Source: Shimia sp040225985 (lineage in GTDB: Bacteria; Pseudomonadota; Alphaproteobacteria; Rhodobacterales; Rhodobacteraceae). From it: a DNA stretch of 64,000 nt. Numbering within the stretch: position 1 is the first letter of the stretch; each line of letters starts with the position of its first letter. The notes beneath the pieces are model-generated. The model searched no databases, was not told the DNA's origin, and saw nothing but the letters and a program-made list of their open reading frames with translations. The stretch lies in contig NZ_JBBPEU010000003.1 in the NCBI RefSeq assembly GCF_040225985.1, forward strand, positions 62,001 to 126,000, given 5' to 3'. This document shows, piece by piece, positions 49,454-58,506 of the stretch. A program made the translations under genes and the position numbers.

Positions 49454-50806
49454 CTAGAACACCACCCCGACCAGCCACAGCGTGATCGCAGGGAACGCGA
49501 CCAACAGGCCGACCCGCAGGAGGTCGGAAAGGATGAACGGCGCCACCCCCGCATAAGTACGCGCGATTGGCACGTCGCGGGCCACCCCATTGATGATAAA
49601 CAGGTTCAGCCCCACCGGCGGTGTGATCAGCCCCACCTCGACCACGATTAGGGCAAGGATACCGAACCAGATCGCGGTTTCTTCGGGGCTCATCCCGAAA
49701 TCCAGTACCTCGATCACCGGCAGGAAAATCGGCACGGTCAGCAGAATCATCGACAAGCTGTCCATCACGCAACCGAACAGCAGATAGGCCAGCAGCATCA
49801 CCAGAAGCACCATGATCGGCGCAAACCCCGCGCCTGCAACCCATGTCGCCAGCAAATCCGGCGCGCGTGTCAGGGCAAGGAACCCTTTGAACAGGTCCGC
49901 CCCGAGCAGGATGAAAAAGATCATCGCCGTCGCCTTGGCGGTCTCAAGAATCGCCTCTTTGAAGCCCGCAAGGCTGAGACGGCCCGCAAGGATCCCGTAA
50001 AGCCCGGTTGCCACCGCGCCAAAGGCCGCGGCTTCGTTCGGGGTGAACAGCGCCTGGGCGCCCGGCTTGGCCCAGTTCCAATCGCCCACGATGCCGCCCA
50101 TGGTCAGGCCGAAGATCACGATCACCGGCCACGTCGCCGCCAACGTGCGCAGACGGTCCTGCATGGGCACACGGGGCGCGGTGGTTGCGCTGTCGGGTTT
50201 CAGCCGCACATACAACGCAACGGTCAGGATATACCCCAACGCCGCCAGAACCCCGGGGATCAGCGCCGCCATGAACATCTTGACAATGTTCTGCTCGGCC
50301 ATGATCGCATAGATCACGAGGATCACCGAGGGCGGGATCAGAATGCCCAGCGTGCCCCCAGCGGCCAGAACCCCGGTGGACAAGGTGTCGGAATAGCCCC
50401 GCTTGCGCATTTCCGGCAGGGCCACCTGCCCCATCGTCGAGGCCGTGGCCAACGACGATCCGCAGATCGCACCAAACCCCGCACAGGCCCCGACCGAGGC
50501 CATGGCAACCCCGCCCTTGCGATGGCCCAGCCAATCACTGGCCGCGCGAAAAAGCGCCGCGGACATGCCGGTCCGGGTCGCGAACTGTCCCATCAACAGG
50601 AACAGCGGCACAATCGACAGGCTTTGCGTGGAAAAGGTTTCATAGGTCAGGGTTTTCAACTGGGACATGGGCGCATTGGGCGTGCCCATGACATACCAGC
50701 TGCCGAAAAAGCCGGTCATCGCCATGGCCAGCGCAATCGGCATCCGCAGGAAAATCCCCACCAGCATCAGTACGAACCCGGTCAGCGCAAGGGACAGGCC
50801 GGTCAT
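49454..50806 (-). CDS. dctM: TRAP transporter large permease DctM
   Basis: This is the large membrane subunit of a tripartite ATP-independent periplasmic transporter, probably for C4-dicarboxylates or similar acids. The 450-residue protein has about 12 predicted helices, with the family segments AMTGFFGSWYVMG, ICGSSLATASTMGQVALPEM near residue 120, GILIPPSVILVIYAIMAEQNIVK near 150 and PPVGLNLFIINGVARDVPI near 385. ATG at 50806 overlaps the dctQ stop (ATGA). No binding protein gene is present nearby. Confidence 0.9.
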   Translation of the reverse strand: MTGLSLALTGFVLMLVGIFLRMPIALAMAMTGFFGSWYVMGTPNAPMSQLKTLTYETFSTQSLSIVPLFLLMGQFATRTGMSAALFRAASDWLGHRKGGVAMASVGACAGFGAICGSSLATASTMGQVALPEMRKRGYSDTLSTGVLAAGGTLGILIPPSVILVIYAIMAEQNIVKMFMAALIPGVLAALGYILTVALYVRLKPDSATTAPRVPMQDRLRTLAATWPVIVIFGLTMGGIVGDWNWAKPGAQALFTPNEAAAFGAVATGLYGILAGRLSLAGFKEAILETAKATAMIFFILLGADLFKGFLALTRAPDLLATWVAGAGFAPIMVLLVMLLAYLLFGCVMDSLSMILLTVPIFLPVIEVLDFGMSPEETAIWFGILALIVVEVGLITPPVGLNLFIINGVARDVPIARTYAGVAPFILSDLLRVGLLVAFPAITLWLVGVVF

Positions 50807-51372
50807 GCATGATCCTCCTGCCCTTGCAGCACCCACGTGAAGCTGCGCCAGACCGTGTAAAGCGCGACAATCACGAACAACAGCGCCGCCACCAGCGCAA
50901 GGCCATAAAGGATCCAGACCGGGATCTGCAATTCATAGGTCGTTTCGGGGAAAAACGGCTTATAGCCCATGCCCAGCCGGTCGCGCAGGGTGTCGCTGCC
51001 ATAGGGGAACTTTTCGCCAAACCCGAACCAGAGCTGGCGCAGGATCACCACGGCGGCGACCGAGATCAGCACATCGCCCAGAAAGCCCAGGAATGCCTCG
51101 ATCCGCTTGGGAAAGCGCGAGGTCAGGATGTCGACCGTCACATGCCCACGCTTCAACTGGCAATAGGGCAGAAAAGAAAACACCGCCAACGCACAGCCAT
51201 TGGCGACCAGTTCATAATCTCCCGGCACCGGCCCCAGACCCATTCCGGTGAACATGCGCCCCACGATCGACACCACGGTCGTGGCCGCCATCGCACATAG
51301 CACCAGACCACCGCCATAGGCCATCGCCCGTGCCGCGCCTTCGATCCTCCGCTCCAGCGGATTTTGTGCCAT
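50803..51372 (-). CDS. dctQ: TRAP transporter small permease DctQ
   Basis: This 189-residue subunit has four predicted helices: residues 20-40, about 55-75, 100-120 and 155-175. The ALAVFSFLPYCQLKRGHVTVDILTSRFP stretch near residue 60 is characteristic of DctQ. It is translationally coupled to dctM by a 4-bp overlap. The start at 51372 gives the normal length; the extended frame to 51582 lies in the divergent region and was rejected. It diverges from the DedA-like gene. Confidence 0.88.
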   Translation of the reverse strand: MAQNPLERRIEGAARAMAYGGGLVLCAMAATTVVSIVGRMFTGMGLGPVPGDYELVANGCALAVFSFLPYCQLKRGHVTVDILTSRFPKRIEAFLGFLGDVLISVAAVVILRQLWFGFGEKFPYGSDTLRDRLGMGYKPFFPETTYELQIPVWILYGLALVAALLFVIVALYTVWRSFTWVLQGQEDHA

Positions 51373-51540
51373 GTCCCTGCCCGTCCTGTTGCTGTCGCTC
51401 GGGTGGGACGCATTTACAGGGGTCGGCACCTTGCCTGCAACCGTCTTTCCACAATTTCGGGCTTTGCCTTTCCCCCGTGAACATGAGACAAGCACGCCGA
51501 ACAGGCCCCCAACCAGCCCCCTTTCAGAACGAGCAGCCCC

Positions 51541-52116
51541 ATGCAGCGACTTTATCACTGGACGATGAGCCTTGCCGAGCACCCCAATGCGCTCTGGGTT
51601 CTGGCCATTGTCAGTTTCATTGAAAGCTCGTTCTTTCCGATCCCGCCGGATGTGTTGATGATCCCGATGATCATCGCTCGGCCCAACCGCGCCTTCCTGA
51701 TTGCCACGGTCGCCTTGGTGGCATCTGTGCTTGGGGGGCTTTTTGGCTATGCCATCGGGGCCTTTGCCTTTGAACAGGTCGGCCGACCGATCCTGGAAAG
51801 CCTGGGCAAAGGCGAAGCGGTCGCCGCCTTTAACACGCGGTTCAACGATTTCGGGTTCTGGGCCGTGCTGGCCGCAGGGGTCACCCCCTTCCCGTTCAAG
51901 GTCATCACCATCATGTCGGGCTGGACGGGCATGCCGCTTGGCACCTTTATCGTGACCTCAATCATCGCCCGCGGCATCCGGTTTTACCTTGTGGCCGGTC
52001 TGCTCTGGAAATTCGGCTCACCCATTCGTGACTTCATCGAACAGCGCCTTGGCCTTGTCATGACCGTCTTCCTGGTGCTGTTGTTCGGAGGATTCCTGCT
52101 CGTGAGGTACCTATGA
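51541..52116 (+). CDS. DedA-like membrane protein (YqaA/VTT domain)
   Basis: The 191-residue protein has four to five hydrophobic segments and the SNARE-associated/VTT family pattern: FIESSFFPIPPDVLMIP near the N-terminus, then GVTPFPFKVITIMSG near residue 115 and GIRFYLVAGLLWKFG near 150. DedA proteins are implicated in lipid carrier recycling and membrane homeostasis. Its stop overlaps the dsbB start, so the two are coupled. Confidence 0.83.
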   Translation: MQRLYHWTMSLAEHPNALWVLAIVSFIESSFFPIPPDVLMIPMIIARPNRAFLIATVALVASVLGGLFGYAIGAFAFEQVGRPILESLGKGEAVAAFNTRFNDFGFWAVLAAGVTPFPFKVITIMSGWTGMPLGTFIVTSIIARGIRFYLVAGLLWKFGSPIRDFIEQRLGLVMTVFLVLLFGGFLLVRYL

Positions 52117-52589
52117 CCCTGTCCCGCCGCCTGATGATCCTGCTTTTGACCGGCTTCTCGATCTTTTCCATTCTCGGGGCCTGGTTTTTTCAATACGGCA
52201 TGGGGCTTGCCCCCTGCCAGATGTGCTATTACCAGCGATACCCTCACTGGTGGGCGGCGGCTTTCGGGATCCTGGCCTTTGTCCTTGGCAATCGCATCCT
52301 GTGCTATCTCGCCGGGCTTGGCGCGCTGGTTACGTCTCTGGTGGGGTTCTACCATTCCGGAATCGAGCGCAAGTGGTGGCCCGGACCGGCCTCCTGCACC
52401 GGCGGCGGGCAGTTGGACACCTCGAACCTGCTCAGCATGGATGGCGGCGGCATCGCGCTTTGCGACGAAATCCCGTGGGATATTTTTGGCATCACCATGG
52501 CCAACCTGAACGCAATCGGGTCTCTGGTGGTGGCCGCGCTGTGGATCTGGGTGGCGCATCAGCCCGAAGAAGGCCGCAAGATCTTCTGA
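52113..52589 (+). CDS. dsbB: Disulfide bond formation protein DsbB
   Basis: DsbB reoxidises DsbA by passing electrons to quinone in the inner membrane. The 158-residue protein has four helices. The first redox pair is CQMC at about residues 35-38, in APCQMCYYQRYPHW, and the second is a cysteine in ASCTGGG and a cysteine in ALCDEIPW about 20 residues apart. Coupled to the preceding DedA-like gene (ATGA overlap). Confidence 0.92.
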   Translation: MTLSRRLMILLLTGFSIFSILGAWFFQYGMGLAPCQMCYYQRYPHWWAAAFGILAFVLGNRILCYLAGLGALVTSLVGFYHSGIERKWWPGPASCTGGGQLDTSNLLSMDGGGIALCDEIPWDIFGITMANLNAIGSLVVAALWIWVAHQPEEGRKIF

Positions 52590-52595
52590 TCCGGC

Positions 52596-53021
52596 TCAGC
52601 CGGATTTGCGCGTCGCCAGCAACAGGTTCGTTTCGCTGGTGCTGACCCCTTCGAAACGGCGGATGCGGCCCAGAACCTCGTCCAGTTCTTCCAGCGTGTC
52701 CGTGCCCAGTTCGACGATGATGTCCCAGCGCCCGTTCGTGGCGTGGATGGCGCGCACCGCCGGCAAGCCGCCCAATTGGCGCGTGACACGATCCGCCCCG
52801 CGCCCCTCGATCCCGATCATCATCAGCCCGCGCACCGCATCCCGGTGCGCGTCTTCCTTGAGCACCACCGTAAAGCCGACGATATCGCCCCGCTCGCGCA
52901 GGCGTTCGATCCGTCCGCGCACCGTGGTACGTGATACGCCCAACAGCAGCGCCAGATCCGACAGAGAGGCCCGCGCATCATGGCGCAACGCCGAGATCAA
53001 CTTGCGGTCCAGATCGTCCAT
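52596..53021 (-). CDS. Lrp/AsnC family transcriptional regulator
   Basis: This 141-residue regulator is divergent from, and thus a likely controller of, the arginase operon. The N-terminal helix-turn-helix reads DRKLISALRHDARASLSDLALLLGVSRTTVRGRIERL, and the C-terminal RAM domain contains HATNGRWDIIVELGTDTLEELDEVLGRI. An effector such as arginine, ornithine or another amino acid is likely. The start at 53021 has AGGGG upstream. It faces the arginase gene across a 117-bp gap with no obvious long palindrome. Confidence 0.9.
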   Translation of the reverse strand: MDDLDRKLISALRHDARASLSDLALLLGVSRTTVRGRIERLRERGDIVGFTVVLKEDAHRDAVRGLMMIGIEGRGADRVTRQLGGLPAVRAIHATNGRWDIIVELGTDTLEELDEVLGRIRRFEGVSTSETNLLLATRKSG

Positions 53022-53138
53022 ATCGTAACCCCTGCCTTTCACTTTGTAAGGTTAGCGCACGTAATGGACAAATTGTAGGGTGCAAATCAACACATTTCGA
53101 ACGCATCTTGCCAATATCTGAAACGCGACGGACATAAC

Positions 53139-54062
53139 ATGACTTCGAAAACCTGCATTTTGATCGGGGCGCCCGTGGATTCTGGCAAACGCCGCCGGGG
53201 GTGCCTGATGGGGCCCGATGCCTATCGCACCGCCGGTCTGGCCGAGACCCTGACCGCGCTGGGCCACAAGGTGATTGACCGGGGCAATGTCACGCCCGAT
53301 GCGCACGAGGCCGATCAGCCCGATCACAAGCTGCACGCGCTGAACGAAACCATCGGCTGGACCCGCGCCCTGCGCCATGCCGCCCGCGATGCGATGGCCG
53401 AAGGGTTGCCGATTTTCCTGGGCGGAGATCACGCGCTGTCGGCTGGCACGGTGACCGGCGTGGCCGACCACGCTGCGACGCTGGGGCGTCCGCAATTCGT
53501 GCTATGGCTGGATGCGCATAGCGATTTCCACACGCTGGACAGCACGGATTCGGGCAATCTTCACGGCACGCCCGTGGCCTATTTCTCGGGTCGTGCGGCC
53601 TTCCCCGGTTTCCCCGAGGTGCAGACCCCCGTCCCGCAGGACAATATTTGCATCATCGGGCTGCGTTCGGTCGATGATGCCGAACGCGCCGCCCTTCAGG
53701 ACAGCCACATCCACCGCCACGACATGCGCGAAATCGACGAACACGGCATTGCCCGCCCCCTGGCGGCCTTCCTTGACAAGGTGGCCGCCGCCAATGGCTG
53801 TCTGCATGTCAGCCTTGATGTGGATTTCCTCGATCCCGATGTCGCCCCCGCCGTCGGCACAACCGTGCCCGGTGGTGCCACCGTGCGCGAGGCGCATCTC
53901 GTCATGGAAATGTTGCATGACAGCGGGTTGATGACCTCGATGGACCTCGTCGAACTGAATCCGTTTCTGGACACCCGCGGGCGCACGACCAAGCTGATGG
54001 TGGACCTTGCCGCCAGCGCCCTGGGCCGTCGCATCTTTGACCGCCCGACAAGGAGCTATTGA
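53139..54062 (+). CDS. rocF: Arginase
   Basis: Arginase hydrolyses arginine to ornithine and urea. The 307-residue ureohydrolase has LIGAPVDSGKRRRGCLMGP at the N-terminus (as in bacterial and animal arginases), FLGGDHALSAGT near residue 92, WLDAHSDFHT near 118, the LHGTPVAYFSG loop near 135 and SLDVDFLDPDVAPAVGT near 220, all five manganese-binding aspartate/histidine motifs. Its stop overlaps the ornithine cyclodeaminase start, so product is passed directly to the next step. The adjacent divergent Lrp gene may regulate it. Confidence 0.94.
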   Translation: MTSKTCILIGAPVDSGKRRRGCLMGPDAYRTAGLAETLTALGHKVIDRGNVTPDAHEADQPDHKLHALNETIGWTRALRHAARDAMAEGLPIFLGGDHALSAGTVTGVADHAATLGRPQFVLWLDAHSDFHTLDSTDSGNLHGTPVAYFSGRAAFPGFPEVQTPVPQDNICIIGLRSVDDAERAALQDSHIHRHDMREIDEHGIARPLAAFLDKVAAANGCLHVSLDVDFLDPDVAPAVGTTVPGGATVREAHLVMEMLHDSGLMTSMDLVELNPFLDTRGRTTKLMVDLAASALGRRIFDRPTRSY

Positions 54063-55105
54063 TGACCACCCCTTCCGAAAAAGCCCTCGTCCCGTTTGTC
54101 AGCGTCGACAACATGATGCGCCTGATCCACCATATCGGCGTGGAACCCATGCTGCGCGACCTCGCCGCCTATATCGAAGAGGATTTCAAACGCTGGGAAC
54201 TGTTTGACAAAACCCCGCGTGTCGCCTCGCATTCCGAGGTCGGCGTGATCGAGCTGATGCCCACCTCGGATGGCGAGGCGTATGGTTTCAAATACGTGAA
54301 CGGCCACCCCAAGAACACCGCAGAAGGCTTGCAGACCGTGACCGCGTTCGGCCTTCTGGCCGATGTCTATACCGGCTATCCTGTGCTCTTGACAGAGATG
54401 ACCCTGCTGACCGCACTGCGCACAGCCGCAACATCAGCTATGGTCGCCAAGCATCTGGCCCCAAAGCACTCTTCCACGATGGCGATGATCGGCAACGGGG
54501 CCCAGTCCGAATTCCAGAGCCTCGCCATGAAGGCCATTGTCGGGGTCGACACGATCCGCCTTTATGACAGTGACCGGCGGGCTTCGGAAAAATGCGCGGC
54601 GAACCTTGCCGGCACCGGGCTGAGCACCGTGATCTGCACCTCGCCGGAAGAGGCAATCGAAGGCGCCCAGATCCTGACGACCTGTACTGCCGACAAGCAA
54701 TACGCGACCATTCTCAGCGACAACATGGTCGGCAGCGGCGTGCATATCAACGCCATTGGCGGTGACTGCCCCGGCAAGACCGAACTGGCCAAGGGCATTC
54801 TCGAACGCTCGGACGTGTTCGTGGAATATCCGCCCCAGACCCGGATCGAGGGCGAGATACAGCAGATGCAAGACGATTTTCCCGTGACCGAGTTCTGGCA
54901 GGTCGTGACCGGCGCCCGCGCGGGCCGCACCAGTGACCGCCAGATCACCCTGTTCGACAGTGTCGGCTTCGCAATCGAGGATTTCAGCGCGCTGCGCTAT
55001 GTGCGCGACAAGGTGCTCGAGACTACGTTCCACTATGATCTCGACCTGCTGGCCGACCCCGACGATCCGCGTGACCTGTTCGGAATGTTGCAACGGGCGG
55101 GTTAG
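54062..55105 (+). CDS. ocd: Ornithine cyclodeaminase
   Basis: It converts ornithine to proline and ammonia with bound NAD. The 347-residue protein has the OCD/mu-crystallin fold: YGFKYVNGHPKNTAEGLQTV, GYPVLLTEMTLLTALRTAATSAM, MAMIGNGAQSEFQ (Rossmann GxGxxx) and INAIGGDCPGKTELAKGIL near residue 230 are all family blocks. The ATG at 54062 overlaps the arginase stop by one base; TTG 54059 is an alternative. With arginase it forms arginine to ornithine to proline catabolism. Confidence 0.94.
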   Translation: MTTPSEKALVPFVSVDNMMRLIHHIGVEPMLRDLAAYIEEDFKRWELFDKTPRVASHSEVGVIELMPTSDGEAYGFKYVNGHPKNTAEGLQTVTAFGLLADVYTGYPVLLTEMTLLTALRTAATSAMVAKHLAPKHSSTMAMIGNGAQSEFQSLAMKAIVGVDTIRLYDSDRRASEKCAANLAGTGLSTVICTSPEEAIEGAQILTTCTADKQYATILSDNMVGSGVHINAIGGDCPGKTELAKGILERSDVFVEYPPQTRIEGEIQQMQDDFPVTEFWQVVTGARAGRTSDRQITLFDSVGFAIEDFSALRYVRDKVLETTFHYDLDLLADPDDPRDLFGMLQRAG

Positions 55106-55113
55106 TCCCCGCA

Positions 55114-55168
55114 CTTCACCTTGGCAAAATACTCCCGCCGGAGGCAACCCGCCGGTCGCCAGACCGGC
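55114..55168. repeat. Dispersed intergenic element, copy 8 (core plus hairpin)
   Basis: The core CTTCACCTTGGCAAAATAC then TCCCGCCGG is followed by a hairpin at 55151-55168 (GCCGGTC, GCCA, GACCGGC). It lies between the convergent ocd and HNH genes and probably acts as their terminator. Confidence 0.7.
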
Positions 55169-55209
55169 AAGACCTGCGCGCCGCAGGCGCACAATGACCT
55201 TGCGCTTCG

Positions 55210-55794
55210 TTAAGCGTCGAGTTCGGCGTCCCAGTAAAGGAAATCCATCCAGCTTTCATGCAGATAGTTGGGCGGAAACCGGCGGCCCATGTTGCGCAGC
55301 TCTTCCGAACTGGGCTGGCGGGGCGGTTTGCGCAGATGCATGCCCGCCCGACGCAGGGATTTGGACCCTTTCTTCAGGTTGCAGGGGCTACAGGCCGCCA
55401 CGACATTCTGCCAGCTTGTGATGCCGCCCGCGGCCCGCGGGACCACGTGGTCAAAAGTCAAATCCCCCTTCGCGCCGCAATACTGGCAGCGGAATTCATC
55501 CCTCAGAAACAAATTAAAGCGCGTGAAGGCCACGCGCTTTTGAGGTTTCACATAGTCCTTGAGGACAACCACGCTGGGGATCCGTATCTCGATCGAAGGG
55601 CTGCGCACGACGTGGTCATACTCGGCCACGATATCGACCCGGTCCATAAAGGCCGCCTTGACCGCGTCCTGCCATGGCCACAGCGACAGCGGATAATAGG
55701 ACAAGGGCCTGTAATCCGCGTTCAAAACCAGCGCCGGGTGGTGGCGGGCGCCGGCAGGTTGCCTGACAAAATCTGTCCTGAAATCTCCGTCCAT
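55210..55794 (-). CDS. HNH endonuclease family protein
   Basis: The 194-residue protein has an N-terminal domain (LVLNADYRPLSYYPLSLWPWQDAV) and an HNH nuclease motif: CQYCGAKGDLTFDHVVPRAAGG, SWQNVVAACSPCNLKKG near residues 100-140, with two zinc-binding CxxC pairs and the catalytic HV pair. Widespread in Rhodobacterales as a single gene; it is not next to restriction or phage genes. The start at 55794 agrees with the promoter-like pair at 55867-55894; the extension to 55917 would overlap that promoter. Confidence 0.85.
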   Translation of the reverse strand: MDGDFRTDFVRQPAGARHHPALVLNADYRPLSYYPLSLWPWQDAVKAAFMDRVDIVAEYDHVVRSPSIEIRIPSVVVLKDYVKPQKRVAFTRFNLFLRDEFRCQYCGAKGDLTFDHVVPRAAGGITSWQNVVAACSPCNLKKGSKSLRRAGMHLRKPPRQPSSEELRNMGRRFPPNYLHESWMDFLYWDAELDA

Positions 55795-55866
55795 GGTGCG
55801 AGTCGTCCTCTGCCTCGTCTGCTCTGATCGGCACCGAGGCGGGCGCCCCGCCCCGTCCTGATAATC

Positions 55867-55894
55867 ACTATATATCGTGTCCTGCATCTGGCAA
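55867..55894 (-). promoter_or_regulatory. Candidate promoter for HNH gene
   Basis: On the minus strand TTGCCA (55894-55889) and TATAGT (55872-55867) are separated by 16 bp. It would give a leader of about 66 nt. Confidence 0.5.
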
Positions 55895-55984
55895 GCCTCA
55901 CGATCTATGCTTTGCACGACTTCGATAAACCGGACGCGTAACGCCTATGTGACAGGCACTGGCAAAGCTGTGGTCCTTGAATGG

Positions 55985-56017
55985 AAAAAGACCGGTCTGC
56001 CCCTCGGGACAGACCGG
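55985..56017 (-). terminator. Terminator of the 56066 outer-membrane protein gene
   Basis: On the minus strand an 8-bp stem (CCGGTCTG/CAGACCGG) with a 10-nt loop is followed by TCTTTTTCC, about 50 bp past the stop codon. Confidence 0.75.
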
Positions 56018-56065
56018 CCTCTGTGTTGCTGCGCGTGTTCTGATGTCAGACGGTGCGGCGTCCCA

Positions 56066-57703
56066 TCAGAATTTCAGCCCTTTGACACCAAAGGTCTTGG
56101 ACAGCGCCACGGTCACGCGCGGATCATCCTGTGCAATCATGCCGCCGATACCGAAGCGGCCGATGGCGTTGGTCACGTTGGCATCCAGTGAAAACCCGCT
56201 GTCATTGAAGTTATAACGCAGGCCCGCCGCCCAGGTAGCTTCGTCGTTGTCGAGGAAAATGGGTGTCACCTCGCCAATCAGTTCAAGGTTGTCACTGACT
56301 TCATAGTTTAGCCCCAGACCAAGCCCCGCCAGTTCCGTCGTGCCCCAGGCCGCCACTTTCGGCGATACGTTCACCGTCAGGCGGCTGTTGGCCTGATAGG
56401 TGCCCAAAAGGTCGGCAAAGAACACGCCCACGCCGCCGACGCCGCTTTCGATCTGGCGCCCATAGAGCATGCGCGCGCTAAGCGAGAAAGCATCGCCGTT
56501 GTTCTGGTCGAGAAAGCGCAGTTTCGGCCCGAGCATATAGCGCACCTTGGTTGTGGGCACGATGGCCCCGGGCGCGGTCGGGTTGTCGGAATATTGTTCA
56601 AAGGCCAGCTGGATTTCGCCGTCGCGATCCGGGCTGAACGAGATCAACGTCCCGGCATTGCTGTCCTGTCCGCCCCACGCGCTGATCCGGAACTGGCCCG
56701 GTTCCAGCACATCGGCCGTGCCGAGCGTAAACCCGTCCTGTTCAAGGTTCATCTGCCGCTGCGTGAGCGCAACAGGCGTGCCGCGATAGGTGTCAGGATA
56801 TTTTGCGCCCGGCGTATAGACCAGACGCAGGCCCGCCAGAACGCGGTCGCCATCGGGCCAGTGGGTCAGGATGCTGGTCGCGGGCGTATAGCCCACGCCA
56901 TTGGTGATATAGCCTTCCAGACCGGCCTTGGGCGAGATGTTGAAGCGCCCGCCAACAGTCCAGACAGGTTTGGATTCATAGGTCGCGGTGTTCGAAATGG
57001 TGTTATTGCCGCTGACCGGCGCGTCAACCGCCCCGAAGAAGGCAAGCCGCTCGGACGGGCGATAGCTGACACCGGCGCCAAGGCTGGCAATCGTGCCATA
57101 GAAGGGCGTGCCGTTCACCGTGTCGGGATAGTAGTAGAGCGACGGGGTCAGGTGGAACTGCCACTGGTTCGAGGCACGATAGGTCAAAGGCACCTTGAGC
57201 GACCCGGTCAGCACGTTCGAGCTCTTGCCGCCCCAAAGCGGGGAATCCAGCGTCGAAAAGTTGTCGATCGACACCTGCGCGGCAGCGGCGAAATTGCCGC
57301 TGTCATAGAATTTGTACTTGCCCCACAGCGCGTAGACATGGGTGATGATATCGGGATACAGCCCGTTGATTGGGTCGACCACCGGATCCCAGTAGGAATG
57401 GATATCCAGACCAAAGCTGAACTGGTCGTTGGGCGCATAGCTGCCGCCGCCGAAATACAGCTGGTTGCCGGTCGCGGGCCCATCGCTGGGGTCGGTTTGG
57501 ATCGTGCCGATATCCAACTGAATCGTTCCGCCCGGATTGGTATTGGCTGTCTCGAACGAGAAAATCCGCGTCGGATGGTTTTGCAGGGGTACTGGCGACT
57601 GTTGCGCCAGCGCGCCCGTCGCGGCCACTCCCCCCAACAGGCAGGCCCCGATGGGCGCGGCCAGACGGGATTTGAAAAAAGACTTTGGTGCAAATTTCGA
57701 CAC
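56066..57703 (-). CDS. Large outer-membrane beta-barrel protein, GTG start
   Basis: The 545-residue protein is unassigned. A signal peptide (AAPIGACLLGGVAATGALA) leads into a long series of alternating strands with aromatic residues, typical of 16-18-strand barrels: FSFGLDIHSYWDPVVDP, LTGSLKVPLTYRASNQWQFHL, GLRLVYTPGAKYPDTYRG, and LSKTFGVKGLKF at the C-terminus, which ends in Phe. The start is GTG at 57703 with GGAG six bases upstream. It could be a porin or a member of an uncharacterised family; no substrate can be assigned. A terminator follows at 55985. Confidence 0.75.
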   Translation of the reverse strand: MSKFAPKSFFKSRLAAPIGACLLGGVAATGALAQQSPVPLQNHPTRIFSFETANTNPGGTIQLDIGTIQTDPSDGPATGNQLYFGGGSYAPNDQFSFGLDIHSYWDPVVDPINGLYPDIITHVYALWGKYKFYDSGNFAAAAQVSIDNFSTLDSPLWGGKSSNVLTGSLKVPLTYRASNQWQFHLTPSLYYYPDTVNGTPFYGTIASLGAGVSYRPSERLAFFGAVDAPVSGNNTISNTATYESKPVWTVGGRFNISPKAGLEGYITNGVGYTPATSILTHWPDGDRVLAGLRLVYTPGAKYPDTYRGTPVALTQRQMNLEQDGFTLGTADVLEPGQFRISAWGGQDSNAGTLISFSPDRDGEIQLAFEQYSDNPTAPGAIVPTTKVRYMLGPKLRFLDQNNGDAFSLSARMLYGRQIESGVGGVGVFFADLLGTYQANSRLTVNVSPKVAAWGTTELAGLGLGLNYEVSDNLELIGEVTPIFLDNDEATWAAGLRYNFNDSGFSLDANVTNAIGRFGIGGMIAQDDPRVTVALSKTFGVKGLKF

Positions 57704-57837
57704 AACGAACTCCGGTAATGCTGCGTGGCGTTGCCCCCGTTATAGGTCACTTGGGGGCAATCCGCGAAAAGCTATTTTACGAAACCCCCGTTATTTCGCC
57801 TGAAAAACGCGGGGCAAGCACAAAAATGTCACGCCTT

Positions 57838-58506
57838 TTACAGGCCCAGCTTGTCCCGCATAAAGGCCAGCGCCACCGACAGGCCATCGGGCGCGATGCC
57901 GTGGGCAGTGCCTTTCATGATATGGGCATAGACATCCTGCCAACCCGCTTCTTGCAGGGCTTCCGCCGCCTCGGGCAGGGATTGCGGCGGCACGACGTCA
58001 TCCATGTCACCATGCACCAGCAGCACCGGCGGCTTGCTGATCGCCTCGTCCTTGAGCAGTTCCGGCCCAAGCAACCGGCCCGAAAAGGCCACGATACCGG
58101 CGATTTCATCTTCGCGGCGCGGGGCAACGTGCAGGCTCATCATCGATCCCTGGCTGAACCCGAACAGCACGACCTGTTCCGGCAAAACGTCTTCATCCAC
58201 CATGACCGCATCCAGAAAGGCGTTCAGGTCTTCTACCGCAGCCTGCATGCCGCGTTCGCTTTCTTCTTCGGACGACCCGTCAATCCACGGGATCGGGAAC
58301 CATTGATACCCGCCAAAGGGCATCCCCGGTACACTTTCGGGCGCGTCAGGCGCCAGAAAAAGTGTGTCGGGCAGGTGTTCGCCCAGCGGATCGGCCAGCC
58401 CCAGAAGGTCGGCCCCGTTGGCGCCATAGCCATGCAGAAAGATCACCACGCTGCGGGTGGTGCCGGATTTCGGCTCTTTGCGGCCGGTGGTCAAAACGCG
58501 AGTCAT
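57838..58506 (-). CDS. Carboxylesterase/phospholipase (alpha/beta hydrolase)
   Basis: The 222-residue serine hydrolase of the acyl-protein thioesterase/carboxylesterase type has the oxyanion block VVIFLHGYGANGADLLGL near residue 25, the nucleophile in LFGFSQGSMMSLH near 120, the Asp in VHGDMDDVVPP near 170 and the catalytic His in KGTAHGIAPDG near 200. It overlaps the alkA stop by 4 bp, so the two are cotranscribed. Confidence 0.88.
   Translation of the reverse strand: MTRVLTTGRKEPKSGTTRSVVIFLHGYGANGADLLGLADPLGEHLPDTLFLAPDAPESVPGMPFGGYQWFPIPWIDGSSEEESERGMQAAVEDLNAFLDAVMVDEDVLPEQVVLFGFSQGSMMSLHVAPRREDEIAGIVAFSGRLLGPELLKDEAISKPPVLLVHGDMDDVVPPQSLPEAAEALQEAGWQDVYAHIMKGTAHGIAPDGLSVALAFMRDKLGL

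Noticed and set aside
55210..55794. HNH nuclease as part of a defence or restriction system
   Set aside because: Its neighbours are ocd and an outer-membrane protein gene, with no methylase, helicase or defence partner.
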